Positions 1-8,198 of a stretch of DNA of 33,354 nt are shown here, one piece after another. The stretch is taken from the NCBI GenBank assembly GCA_902168085.1, contig CABHOP010000017.1, positions 1 to 33,354 of the forward strand, in the 5' to 3' direction. Source of the stretch: an uncultured Bacteroides sp. GTDB lineage: Bacteria > Bacteroidota > Bacteroidia > Chitinophagales > Chitinophagaceae. A program made the position numbers and the translations under genes. Each line of letters opens with the position of its first letter. Position 1 is the first letter of the stretch. The notes under the pieces were generated by a model, which was not told the DNA's origin, did not search any database, and saw only the letters and a list, made by a program, of their open reading frames with translations.

Positions 1-519
1 CCACCACCGGTGAAGCCAACGGTGAAATTCACCCCTCCTGTAATTAAGAAGGATGAAGAAGTGCGCGAGGATGAGAAACCACCGGAACAAGAAGAACTGA
101 CAGACGTATCGGCAGGTTTGAAAACACAGGAAGGCGACCCTAATGGTATAGACGCCGGACTGGTGGACAAGCCGGGTACGGGTGTGGTAGAAGCACCACC
201 ACCACCGGAAATCTTCAAATATGTGGAGCAAATGCCGGAGGCGCCGTATAACGTGAACGAATACCTGGGTAAAAACATCAGGTATCCGGATGCGGCACGC
301 GAAAACAATATAGAAGGCCGTGTATCTATACAGTTTGTGGTAAGTGAGGACGGTTCTATATCGGATGTGAAAGTAGTAGGTAGCCGCCGCCTGGGTGGTG
401 GCCTGGAAGAAGAAGCCACACGCGTAGTATCGAGCATGCCTAAATGGAGGCCCGGTAAACAAAATGGCCGCCCGGTAAAAGTGTATTACACACTGCCGGT
501 GTCTTTCCGCCTGGAATAA
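1..519 (+). CDS. TonB-like energy transducer, C-terminal part (5' end outside window)
   Basis: The reading frame is open from the first base of the window, so the N-terminus (expected cytoplasmic tail and membrane anchor) is missing. What is visible is a proline/acidic/lysine-rich spacer (PPPVKP, EKPPEQEE, APPPPE) and then a complete TonB C-terminal domain of about 90 residues with the family signatures IRYPDAARENNIEGRV, FVVSEDGSISDVKVV and WRPGKQNGRPVKV. Proteins of this type connect the proton motive force at the inner membrane to TonB-dependent outer membrane receptors; the proline-rich spacer spans the periplasm. The family is certain. Its receptor partner cannot be told, because Bacteroidota carry many TonB paralogues. 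A strong terminator follows 21 bases after the stop. Confidence 0.9.
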   Translation, partial: PPPVKPTVKFTPPVIKKDEEVREDEKPPEQEELTDVSAGLKTQEGDPNGIDAGLVDKPGTGVVEAPPPPEIFKYVEQMPEAPYNVNEYLGKNIRYPDAARENNIEGRVSIQFVVSEDGSISDVKVVGSRRLGGGLEEEATRVVSSMPKWRPGKQNGRPVKVYYTLPVSFRLE

Positions 520-540
520 TATTTTTAAGACAAGTGATAT

Positions 541-572
541 ATAAAGGCTGCCCACCGGCGGCCTTTATTATT
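541..572 (+). terminator. Rho-independent terminator after the TonB-like gene
   Basis: A 12-bp stem (541-552 with 557-568, one G-T wobble) closes a 4-base loop CACC and is followed by an AT-rich tail. It separates the TonB-like gene from the OmpH-like gene. Confidence 0.85.
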
Positions 573-637
573 ATATAAGCGGTTGAATTATCAAAGTTTT
601 AAGAAACAAGTGCAGTACAACCTGTATCAATAGATAT

Positions 638-645
638 TATTTTTG
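638..645 (+). promoter_or_regulatory. Bacteroidota -7 promoter element for the OmpH-like lipoprotein gene
   Basis: TATTTTTG is an exact match to the Bacteroidota consensus TAnnTTTG, 31 bases before the ATG at 677 and downstream of the terminator at 541. No clear -33 TTG is seen at the right spacing. Confidence 0.6.
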
Positions 646-676
646 CTGCACATCACATAATCATCAAATAATTTTC

Positions 677-1291
677 ATGAAGAATACATCTGCCATTTTC
701 GGCACACTGGCATTGGGTACCCTTACGCTTTTTAGCTGTACACAGGAAAAGAAAGAAACGGCCAAGCAACCTGCGGAAACAAGCAGTGCTACCGGAACGC
801 CCAGCACCGGCCGCATAGCCTATGTGAACATAGACTCACTGGAAGCAAATTTTGAATATCTGAAAAACGAGAAGGTAAAATTTGAAAAGCGCCAGGCAGA
901 AATGCGTGCAGAACTGGATCGCAGTGCACAACAATTTCAGAACGATTATGTAGCCTATCAACGCAAAGCGCAGGCAGGAACATTGACACAAGCGGAAGGT
1001 GAAGCGACAGAGAAAAGATTGATGCAGATGCAGCAAAGCCTAAAAACGAGGGAAGAAGCACTGACACAGCAATTGATGAAAGAACAGATGGAGTTTAATA
1101 CCAACCTGCAAAAACAACTGGATAGCTTCCTTGCTGATTATAATAAAAGTAAAAATTATGATTACATCCTTTCATATACAAGAGGTGGATCTATCATGTT
1201 TGCCAACAAGTCATTGGACATAACGGCCGATGTAATTAAAGGTCTGAACGAGAAGAACCCCGTAAAAGAAGCTGCCGAAGCGAAGAAATAA
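677..1291 (+). CDS. OmpH/Skp-family periplasmic chaperone-like lipoprotein
   Basis: A 204-residue protein. It begins with a lipoprotein signal peptide whose lipobox is LFSC (lipidated Cys21), followed by a short charged/Thr/Ser-rich linker. Residues about 47-175 fit the OmpH/Skp family: 'GRIAYVNIDSLEANFEYLKN', a long Gln/Glu/Lys-rich coiled coil, then a return strand 'YDYILSYTRGGSIMFANKSLDITADVIKGLNEK' typical of the C-terminal half of the body. Skp-type proteins hold unfolded outer membrane proteins in the periplasm. Here the lipobox predicts a membrane-anchored form rather than the soluble Skp of Escherichia coli. It is monocistronic by appearance, with its own promoter at 638; the next gene starts 29 bases downstream. 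The family is sure; the chaperone role is inferred. Confidence 0.87.
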   Translation: MKNTSAIFGTLALGTLTLFSCTQEKKETAKQPAETSSATGTPSTGRIAYVNIDSLEANFEYLKNEKVKFEKRQAEMRAELDRSAQQFQNDYVAYQRKAQAGTLTQAEGEATEKRLMQMQQSLKTREEALTQQLMKEQMEFNTNLQKQLDSFLADYNKSKNYDYILSYTRGGSIMFANKSLDITADVIKGLNEKNPVKEAAEAKK

Positions 1292-1320
1292 TTAGTATTT
1301 TTCTGTAAAATCTTCGCTGT

Positions 1321-2760
1321 TTGGAAAACAACACATCTTTTCGCCGTTCGCTATCGCTACTGGATGGCGCACTGCTGGTAATCGGGTCGATGATAGGCTC
1401 GGGTATATTTATAGTAAGTGCCGATATAGCACGCAATGTAGGTAGTGCCGGGTGGCTGGTGGTAGTGTGGCTTATTTCAGGTTTCATTACGTTGGCTGCG
1501 GCACTAAGCTATGGCGAATTGAGTGGCATGTACCCACACGCCGGCGGTCAGTATGTATATCTGCGCGAGGCATTCGGTAAACTATGGGGCTTCCTGTACG
1601 GGTGGGCATTTTTCACCGTAATACAAACCGGTACGATAGCCGCCGTGGCTGTAGGCTTTGGCAAGTTTACGGGATACCTGATTCCATCGCTGGGTGAGGA
1701 TAATATTTTAGTAGGGCCAATGAACCTTGGGTTCATAACCAACTTCAAAATAACGGCGGCACAGCTTACGGGGCTGGCAACGGTTATATTATTAACCTAC
1801 ATCAATACCCGCGGTGTAAGAAATGCCAAGTGGATACAGTTCATCTTTACCAATGCCAAGATACTGGCAATGGGTGCGCTGGTGCTGTTTGGTTTCTTCC
1901 TGTTTAAAGACGGCAGCATATGGCAGCATAACTGGGATGCAGCATGGTTTGCCAAGAAGATAGGTGGCGATGCAGATGTGATAACACATGAAAGCCTGAG
2001 CACAGGTACGCTTGTGATATCGATATGTATAGCCATGGTGGGTGCGCTGTTTTCCAGCGATGCATGGAATAACGTAACCTTTATAGCGGGGGAGATGAAG
2101 AACCCTGCGCGTAATATAGGCCTGAGTTTGTTTATAGGTACGGTAGTTGTAACACTGCTGTATGTATCTATGAACTTTATGTACCTGAATGTACTGAGCA
2201 TCAGCGAAATAGCTAATGCACCATCGGACAGGGTGGCACTGGCGGCGGCGCTGAAGATATTCGGTGCATTTGGCACTACATTCATTGCCGTGCTTATTAT
2301 GATATCGACCTTTGGTTGTAATAACGGGCTGATACTTTCAGGTGCGCGTGTGTATTATACCATGGCTAAAGACAACCTGTTTTTACCAGCAGCCGGTAAA
2401 CTGAACGATAAAGGTGTGCCTGCAAAAGCACTGTGGATGCAAAGCATATGGGCATCGGTACTGTGCCTGAGCGGGCAGTACGGCAACCTGCTGGATTATA
2501 TCATCTTTACGGTATTGATATTCTATTCGCTGACGATAGCGGGTATTTTCAAACTGCGCAAAACGCAGCCTGATATGCCGAGACCATATAAGGCTTTTGG
2601 CTACCCGGTGATACCAGCGATATATATTCTACTGGCAGCCTTTATATGCATGGTATTGCTGATACACAAGCCTACCTATACATGGCCGGGGCTTATTATA
2701 GTACTGGCAGGTATTCCTATTTATTATTATCTACAAAAACGTGGTGCTGCTACGAAATGA
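1321..2760 (+). CDS. APC-superfamily amino acid permease
   Basis: 479 residues, strongly hydrophobic, with about 12 membrane-spanning segments. TM1 carries the APC substrate-binding signature GSMIGSGIF (residues 22-30). The motif 'FSSDAWNNVTFIAGEMKNP' (244-262) is typical of the LAT/SLC7-like branch. It should import or exchange amino acids across the inner membrane; the substrate cannot be read from sequence. The start is TTG at 1321: an in-frame stop lies at 1306-1308, no ATG/GTG occurs between, and the next ATG (1390) would cut into TM1. The stop codon overlaps the ATG of the following kinase gene (ATGA), so the two are probably translationally coupled. Confidence 0.9.
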   Translation: MENNTSFRRSLSLLDGALLVIGSMIGSGIFIVSADIARNVGSAGWLVVVWLISGFITLAAALSYGELSGMYPHAGGQYVYLREAFGKLWGFLYGWAFFTVIQTGTIAAVAVGFGKFTGYLIPSLGEDNILVGPMNLGFITNFKITAAQLTGLATVILLTYINTRGVRNAKWIQFIFTNAKILAMGALVLFGFFLFKDGSIWQHNWDAAWFAKKIGGDADVITHESLSTGTLVISICIAMVGALFSSDAWNNVTFIAGEMKNPARNIGLSLFIGTVVVTLLYVSMNFMYLNVLSISEIANAPSDRVALAAALKIFGAFGTTFIAVLIMISTFGCNNGLILSGARVYYTMAKDNLFLPAAGKLNDKGVPAKALWMQSIWASVLCLSGQYGNLLDYIIFTVLIFYSLTIAGIFKLRKTQPDMPRPYKAFGYPVIPAIYILLAAFICMVLLIHKPTYTWPGLIIVLAGIPIYYYLQKRGAATK

Positions 2761-3752
2761 ATAAAGAAGCGATAGACAAGATGTTTGACGACATGCAGCA
2801 ACTGCATGTGGTAGTGATAGGAGATGTGATGCTGGATAACTATCGCTGGGGAGTAGTAGAACGCATGTCGCCCGAGGCCCCGGTGCCTGTGGTGACGGTG
2901 AAGCAAAGAGATAACCGCCTGGGCGGTGCTGCCAATGTAGCGCTGAACTGCAAAGCGCTGGGCACCAAAGTAACACTGGCCAGCGTGATAGGTGATGACA
3001 GCGAAGGCAGGCTGCTGAGAAGGCTGGCAGAAGATGCAGGTATTGATACTTCTTTATTGGTAAACAGCCAGCATCGGCCTACTACCACTAAAACGCGTAT
3101 CATCACAGAAGGCAAGCATATGATGCGGCTGGATGAAGAAACTTGTGAAGACCTGAATACTGAAGAAGAGCACCCGTTTATAGATAAAGTGATGCGCTAC
3201 CTGCAAATAGAAAAACCGCAGGTGGTAATATTTGAAGATTATAACAAAGGTGTGCTGAAAGAAAATGTAATACACCGAATAGCCGAGCATTGCAGGCATA
3301 TCGGTATCATCACAACAGTAGATCCTAAGTTTAAAAACTTTCTTGAATATAAGCATGTAACTGTTTTTAAACCGAACCTGAAAGAAGTAAGAGAAGGGCT
3401 GCACCTGCCGCTGGAAGATGTAAATGAAGGCAGCCTGAATGCGGTGCATGAGCAGCTGAAAGCTGTACTGCAACATGATATTACCTTCATCACCCTTTCT
3501 GAAAAAGGCGTGTATTATAATAATGGAACATCGGGGCTGATACCTACGCATGTGCGTACCATAGCCGATGTATCGGGCGCGGGCGATACGGTAATAGCTA
3601 CTGCCTCCGTAGTATATGCATTGACAAAAGATGCAAGACTAATGGCTGAAATATCGAATATAGCGGGTGGATTGGTTTGCGAATCTGTAGGCGTGGTGCC
3701 AATAGATAAAATGCAACTGAAGGCAGAATGTGAGCGTATATTTGCAGCCTGA
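2757..3752 (+). CDS. hldA: D-glycero-beta-D-manno-heptose-7-phosphate kinase (RfaE1/HldA type)
   Basis: 331 residues of the PfkB/ribokinase fold. The N-terminus has '[15 protein letters not shown]' and [10 protein letters not shown], the RfaE1 signature, then '[17 protein letters not shown]'. The C-terminal ATP-site motif is DVSGAGDT (271-278), with Asp277 as the predicted catalytic base. It would phosphorylate heptose 7-phosphate at C1 for LPS-core or surface-glycan heptose. Only the kinase half of HldE is present; no cytidylyl/adenylyltransferase domain follows, so this is a split hldA-type gene. The ATG at 2757 overlaps the upstream stop and precedes the conserved core by about 15 residues; an in-frame ATG at 2646 lies inside the permease gene and was rejected. 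Another PfkB sugar kinase is possible, but the SPEAPVPVV motif favours heptose. Confidence 0.83.
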   Translation: MNKEAIDKMFDDMQQLHVVVIGDVMLDNYRWGVVERMSPEAPVPVVTVKQRDNRLGGAANVALNCKALGTKVTLASVIGDDSEGRLLRRLAEDAGIDTSLLVNSQHRPTTTKTRIITEGKHMMRLDEETCEDLNTEEEHPFIDKVMRYLQIEKPQVVIFEDYNKGVLKENVIHRIAEHCRHIGIITTVDPKFKNFLEYKHVTVFKPNLKEVREGLHLPLEDVNEGSLNAVHEQLKAVLQHDITFITLSEKGVYYNNGTSGLIPTHVRTIADVSGAGDTVIATASVVYALTKDARLMAEISNIAGGLVCESVGVVPIDKMQLKAECERIFAA

Positions 3753-5929
3753 TGAGCGGACGCCCTACACTACAACAAGCATTAAAACATTTTTTTGGTT
3801 ACGAGGATTTCAGGCTGAACCAGCAGGCTATTATTGAAACCGTGCTTGCAGGTAAAAACGTAATGGCCATCATGCCTACGGGTGGTGGTAAATCTATCTG
3901 CTATCAATTGCCGGCTGTGTTATTGCCGGGACTTACTATCGTTATATCTCCACTGATAGCCCTGATGAAAGACCAGGTAGATAGCCTGCAGGCGAATGGC
4001 ATCCGTGCAGCCTATCTCAATTCTACATTAAATCAGCAAGAACAAAACCATGTGATAAGTGCGGTGCGAAATGGAGAAATAAAACTACTCTACATGGCAC
4101 CGGAGCGATTGTTTAGCAATGGGCAGCAATTCATACAGTTTTTAGGGACATTGCCCTGTTCCTTATTTGCCGTAGATGAAGCGCACTGTATATCGCAATG
4201 GGGGCACGACTTCAGGCCGGAATATGTGGCACTGTCTGCATTGAAGCAAAACTTTCCGCAGGTGCCTGTGATAGCACTAACTGCCAGTGCCGATACCATT
4301 ACGCAAAAAGATATACTGGACAAGCTGCATATACAAACTACAGCCAAGGTTTTTATATCCAGCTTCAACAGGGCAAATATCAGCTATTATATACAACCTA
4401 AGAAGGATGCGCTGACACAGATGGCGTATTACCTGGATAAACATAAAGGGGATAGCGGCATTATATATGCCCTTTCGCGCAACAGTACCGAGAGTATAGC
4501 CAGCAAGCTAAAAGAAATGGGCTATGAAGCTGCATATTACCACGCCGGTATGGGGATGCAGGAACGTGCCAAAGTGCAGGAGCGTTTTCAGCGGGATGAG
4601 ATACGCGTGATAGTGGCCACGATAGCATTTGGTATGGGTATAGATAAACCCAACGTGCGCTATGTGATGCACTATGATGTGCCGAAGAATATGGAAGGCT
4701 ACTACCAGGAAACGGGTAGGGCAGGCAGGGATGGATTGCATAGCGATGCCATCATGTACTATTCATCGGGTGATGTGATGAAACTGCTGCGCTTTGCCAC
4801 CGTAGAAGGGAATACTGAGCAGACTGCCATCATGAAGAAGAAGCTGATGCAAATGAAAGAATTTGCAGAGCATGATGGCTGCAGGCGGCAGTATATACTG
4901 GAATACTTTGGTGAGCGTGCGCCTGCCTATTGTGGTAGCTGCGATTATTGCCTGAGCAACCTGGAGCATAAAGACGCCACGGTAGAAGCACAGAAGGTAT
5001 TGTCTGCCATATCGAGAACGGGAGAGAAGTACGGCGCTGATTACATTATCGATTTCATCCGTGGTTCGCAGAGTGTGAAGATAGTAGCAGCACATAAACT
5101 GCTGAAGACATTTGGCATAGGTAAAGAGTTAAAGAAGGAAGAGTGGCAGACCATCATCAAACAACTATTGCAGCAACGGTTGCTGAATGTAGAAGAAGGT
5201 ATTTACCCATCGCTGAAACTGAATGAAGCCAGCTGGCGCATATTGAAAGGTGAACTGAAAGTGACGCTGGTAGTGAAGAAGCCAAAGGAAACTGCCGCTA
5301 GCATAACAGAAGCGCCACAACAACATAAGGAACTGCTTGCAGAGCTGAAAGAAGTGCGTAAAGAGATGGCTATAGAGGAGAATGTACCGGCCTATATAAT
5401 AGTAGGTGATAATACGCTACAGGAAATGGCAACATACCTGCCTGTAACGTTTGAACAACTCAGGAAGATATCCGGCTTTGGCGACCATAAGGTAGCGAAA
5501 TATGGGCCGGCATTTTTGCAAGCCATACAATCGTATGCCGCAGCCTACAAGCTGGAAAGTAAGATACAGTTGAAGACACCAAAGCGGGAAAGCGCTGTGA
5601 AGAAGGGGAGCGGTAAGCCGGGCATCAGCAATACACAACGCATATCGTACGATATGCTGAAGGAGGGCTATGATGTGGCTGATATAGCAGCAAGGCGGGG
5701 GCTAAGCGAGAACACGATAGAAACCCACCTATTGCCATTTATAGCCAGTGGTGAACTGAATGCGAATAAACTGGTAGGGAAAGAAAGACTGGAGAAGATA
5801 GTGGGTCTGATAAAGCAGACAGGCAATACGACAGCAATGAAACCTTTAAAAGACCTGCTGCCGGAAGACTATACCTACAGCGAAATAAAAATAGCACAGG
5901 CCCATTACGAATGGACGAAGCATGCGTAA
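3752..5929 (+). CDS. recQ: ATP-dependent DNA helicase RecQ
   Basis: 725 residues with the full RecQ layout. Walker A GGGKS is at 44-48, [17 protein letters not shown] starts at 142, and motif [10 protein letters not shown] is at 321-328. The RQC zinc site uses Cys377, Cys394, Cys397 and Cys400, followed by the RQC winged helix. An HRDC domain lies at about 528-604. A further helix-turn-helix segment of about 100 residues (about 628-720, '[19 protein letters not shown]') is found in many Bacteroidota RecQ proteins and makes them longer than the E. coli enzyme. It is a 3'-5' helicase in recombination and fork repair. The start codon shares one base with the hldA stop (TGATG), indicating coupled translation. 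A strong hairpin terminator follows. Confidence 0.96.
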   Translation: MSGRPTLQQALKHFFGYEDFRLNQQAIIETVLAGKNVMAIMPTGGGKSICYQLPAVLLPGLTIVISPLIALMKDQVDSLQANGIRAAYLNSTLNQQEQNHVISAVRNGEIKLLYMAPERLFSNGQQFIQFLGTLPCSLFAVDEAHCISQWGHDFRPEYVALSALKQNFPQVPVIALTASADTITQKDILDKLHIQTTAKVFISSFNRANISYYIQPKKDALTQMAYYLDKHKGDSGIIYALSRNSTESIASKLKEMGYEAAYYHAGMGMQERAKVQERFQRDEIRVIVATIAFGMGIDKPNVRYVMHYDVPKNMEGYYQETGRAGRDGLHSDAIMYYSSGDVMKLLRFATVEGNTEQTAIMKKKLMQMKEFAEHDGCRRQYILEYFGERAPAYCGSCDYCLSNLEHKDATVEAQKVLSAISRTGEKYGADYIIDFIRGSQSVKIVAAHKLLKTFGIGKELKKEEWQTIIKQLLQQRLLNVEEGIYPSLKLNEASWRILKGELKVTLVVKKPKETAASITEAPQQHKELLAELKEVRKEMAIEENVPAYIIVGDNTLQEMATYLPVTFEQLRKISGFGDHKVAKYGPAFLQAIQSYAAAYKLESKIQLKTPKRESAVKKGSGKPGISNTQRISYDMLKEGYDVADIAARRGLSENTIETHLLPFIASGELNANKLVGKERLEKIVGLIKQTGNTTAMKPLKDLLPEDYTYSEIKIAQAHYEWTKHA

Positions 5930-5937
5930 AGAATAAG

Positions 5938-5962
5938 AAAGGGCATCCTTGGATGCCCTTCA
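5938..5962. terminator. Bidirectional terminator between recQ and the GH3-family gene
   Basis: The near-perfect inverted repeat AAGGGCATCC/GGATGCCCTT (5939-5948 and 5951-5960) sits between two convergent genes. On the minus strand it is followed by a T-rich run (TTTCTTATTCTTT); on the plus strand the T-tract is weaker. Confidence 0.75.
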
Positions 5963-5965
5963 TAT

Positions 5966-7510
5966 TTACTGTATTACGTGATTTGCGCTAAGATATGCTT
6001 CCCAGTTTTTGAGTGCACCGTTTTTAAGTACACGTGGAAATTTATTCATCGCCCCGTCTTTGCCTATCGCTTTCATGTAATCGTAGAAAACATCGTTAGG
6101 TAATAGTTCTACAAATACTTCTTTCAGTGCTGATGTGCGCTCTACTGCATAGTCGTCATTTATCTCGCAAAGCGTTTCATCAATGATTTTCTTTACTTCG
6201 TTGACATCTACATTCGGGTCATCGCAGCCAATGTACCAGCGGTGTGCAAACAGGTTCTCGTATTTAAAACCTGCCACTGTAAATTCACGAATGGTAATAT
6301 TCAGCTTTTTAGAAACCGTGTCGATGGCTTTGTTCATATTGTCTATAGACATATGCTCGCCACAAAGGCTCAGGAATTGCTTGGTACGGCCTACAATGGC
6401 TATCTCTCCCTCTTTGGCATCCGTAAAGCGAATAACATCGCCAATATAATAACGCCATGCGCCAGCACAGGTACTCAGCATTACGGCATAATCCACATCT
6501 TCTTTTACCTGATTGATGAGATAAGTGGTTGGGTTTTGTTTCGGGTTGCCATCCTCATCAAAGTTTTCTGAATTGAATGGGACGAATTCGTAAAAGATAC
6601 CCGCGTTCAATACCAGCTTGATGCCATGATTGCCGGGGCGTGCCTTGAAGCCGAAAGAACCCTCGGATGCCATATAGGTTTCTATATAGTTGATGGGCTT
6701 ACCCAGTAGCTTCTGGAAGCTTTCTTTATAAGGTTCGAAAGAAACGCCACCGTGTATATAAATGTTCAGGTTGGGCCATATCTCGTGGATATGTTTCACC
6801 TTATGGTATTTAATTACTTCATCCAGCACTATCTGCACCCATGCAGGTACACCACATACAGTTCCTACATCCCATTGCGGCGCTTTGCGGATGATGAGTT
6901 TTATGCGGTCTTCCCACTTGGGCCGTTTGGATATTCTTTGCCCCGGTTTGTAAAAGAAATTAGACATCCAGCGCGGCATGTTCTTGGCACTGATGCCGCT
7001 CATGTCGCCCTCGTAATAATCTCCCTTCTCGAAAAGCGAAGTGGTGCCCCCCAGCATCAGGATGCCTTTCTGGAAAGCAACAGGCGGGATATTAAATTCC
7101 GTCATGCTGCAGAGCTGCTTGAAGCCTACTTTTTTGGTAGATTTCAGCATATCCTGCGTAACGGGTATATGCTTGCTTGCCGCTTCAGACGTGCCGGAGC
7201 TGAGTGCAAAGTATTTTACCTTGCCCGGCCAGGTAACGTTTTCCTCGCCCTGCTGGCAACGATGCCACCATTGCTGGTGCATTTCGTTATATGTGTGTAC
7301 AGGCACACGCTCTTTAAAAGCCTTTATAAAATCTACCTCTCTGCTCAGGATATCTGCAAAACCATAATGTTTGCCGAATGCGGTGTATTGGCCGCGGTCG
7401 AGCAATTGCCTTAACGTATGTCTTTGGTAAGTATATGGTGATGCTACCGGTAGTTTGAACTGTTTCCGTACCCTTAATGAACGTGCTATAAGATTGCCCA
7501 ACAATGCCAT
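5966..7510 (-). CDS. GH3 auxin-responsive-promoter-family protein (adenylate-forming, substrate unknown)
   Basis: 514 residues, full length for the bacterial GH3 family. The phosphate-binding motif SSGTS is at 104-108 (context 'YFALSSGTSEAASKHIPVT'), followed by 'YMASEGSFGFKARPG' and 'STCAGAWRYYIGDVIRFTD', and a small C-terminal lid domain from about residue 385 ('RTKQFLSLCGEHMSIDNM'). Plant GH3 enzymes adenylate carboxylic acids such as auxin or jasmonate and conjugate them to amino acids. Bacterial members share the fold and ATP site, but their substrate is not known to me. It is divergent from dut, with its own -7 box at 7559-7566 and a palindrome upstream. The start ATG at 7510 precedes a conserved basic N-terminus. 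Confidence 0.9.
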   Translation of the reverse strand: MALLGNLIARSLRVRKQFKLPVASPYTYQRHTLRQLLDRGQYTAFGKHYGFADILSREVDFIKAFKERVPVHTYNEMHQQWWHRCQQGEENVTWPGKVKYFALSSGTSEAASKHIPVTQDMLKSTKKVGFKQLCSMTEFNIPPVAFQKGILMLGGTTSLFEKGDYYEGDMSGISAKNMPRWMSNFFYKPGQRISKRPKWEDRIKLIIRKAPQWDVGTVCGVPAWVQIVLDEVIKYHKVKHIHEIWPNLNIYIHGGVSFEPYKESFQKLLGKPINYIETYMASEGSFGFKARPGNHGIKLVLNAGIFYEFVPFNSENFDEDGNPKQNPTTYLINQVKEDVDYAVMLSTCAGAWRYYIGDVIRFTDAKEGEIAIVGRTKQFLSLCGEHMSIDNMNKAIDTVSKKLNITIREFTVAGFKYENLFAHRWYIGCDDPNVDVNEVKKIIDETLCEINDDYAVERTSALKEVFVELLPNDVFYDYMKAIGKDGAMNKFPRVLKNGALKNWEAYLSANHVIQ

Positions 7511-7558
7511 CTTCTGTATCTCGTGCTATTTGTATTGCCTTGTTTGTGAAAACGGATA

Positions 7559-7566
7559 CAAAAATA
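7559..7566 (-). promoter_or_regulatory. -7 promoter element for the GH3-family gene
   Basis: On the minus strand this reads TATTTTTG, an exact TAnnTTTG match, 48 bases before the ATG at 7510. No convincing -33 TTG was found. Confidence 0.55.
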
Positions 7567-7588
7567 ACTAAGTTTCAGGTCTTTGTTG

Positions 7589-7605
7589 AATACATATAAT
7601 GTATT
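7589..7605. promoter_or_regulatory. 17-bp perfect palindrome, candidate operator between GH3 and dut
   Basis: AATACATATAATGTATT is a perfect inverted repeat (7-bp arms around ATA). It lies between the divergent GH3 and dut promoters, about 22 bp upstream of the GH3 -7 box, a position where a regulator could act. A binding protein cannot be named. Confidence 0.4.
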
Positions 7606-7691
7606 ATTAGTACCTGTTGTCATATTTAACAAAAGCTACTGGGTATAATAATATAATGTAAACGTCCACAATGGCAGATATGTGTTTTTAT

Positions 7692-7699
7692 TACCTTTG
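7692..7699 (+). promoter_or_regulatory. -7 promoter element for dut, implying a leaderless mRNA
   Basis: TACCTTTG matches TAnnTTTG and ends only 8 bases before the dut ATG (7708). Since transcription starts a few bases downstream of this box, the leader would be 0-4 bases. Confidence 0.6.
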
Positions 7700-7707
7700 C
7701 GCCCTGT

Positions 7708-8145
7708 ATGACAGAAGTGCGTATCATTAATAAATCGCCCCACGACCTGCCGCAATACCAAACGGAAGGATCGGCAGGAATGGATTTGAGGGCCTGGTTG
7801 CCGGAACCGGTAGTATTGCAACCCATGGAGCGCAGGCTGATACCCACAGGGCTGTATATGTCGCTGCCCAGGGGATATGAGGCCCAGGTGCGCCCACGTA
7901 GCGGGTTGGCCATCAAGCGCGGCCTAAGTATGGTCAATACGCCGGGTACGATAGACAGCGACTACCGTGGCGAGATAATGGTAGCCATGATAAACCTGTC
8001 TGCCGAACCGCAGGAGATAACAGACGGAGAGCGCATAGCGCAAATGGTGATAGCACGCTATGAACAAATAGCATGGCAGGCGGTAGAAACACTGGATGAA
8101 ACGGTGCGTGGGGCAGGTGGCTTCGGCCATTCGGGTGTGAAGTAA
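7708..8145 (+). CDS. dut: dUTP diphosphatase (dUTPase)
   Basis: 145 residues, the usual size of the homotrimeric dUTPase, with all five motifs: AGMDLRA (23-29), RPRSGLA (62-68), [14 protein letters not shown] (77-90, with the water-activating Asp83 and uracil-site Tyr86), GERIAQ (107-112) and the C-terminal P-loop-like arm [10 protein letters not shown] (134-143; most enzymes have GFGSTG, so His replaces Ser here). It hydrolyses dUTP to dUMP and pyrophosphate, keeping uracil out of DNA and feeding dTMP synthesis. It is the first gene of a run with a nucleotidyltransferase, TPR and DUF4292 genes, 53 bases upstream of the next start. The host-like neighbours argue against a phage origin. Confidence 0.97.
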   Translation: MTEVRIINKSPHDLPQYQTEGSAGMDLRAWLPEPVVLQPMERRLIPTGLYMSLPRGYEAQVRPRSGLAIKRGLSMVNTPGTIDSDYRGEIMVAMINLSAEPQEITDGERIAQMVIARYEQIAWQAVETLDETVRGAGGFGHSGVK

Positions 8146-8198
8146 AAAGTATTTAAAGCCGTTGAGGCTGAACTGAAAAAACGTAATAAACGACACTA

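Noticed and set aside
2646-2756. N-terminal extension of the heptose kinase from an upstream ATG at 2646.
   Set aside because: The extension lies inside the permease gene and is not kinase-like; ATG 2757 overlaps the permease stop in the usual coupled manner and gives the normal N-terminus.
6752-7414. Open frame (220 codons) on the plus strand inside the GH3-family gene.
   Set aside because: It lies fully inside a well-matched minus-strand gene and its product resembles no family.
7708-8145. dut as a sign of a phage or mobile element.
   Set aside because: Neighbours are ordinary chromosomal envelope genes, no integrase, structural or IS gene is present, and codon use looks like the rest of the window.
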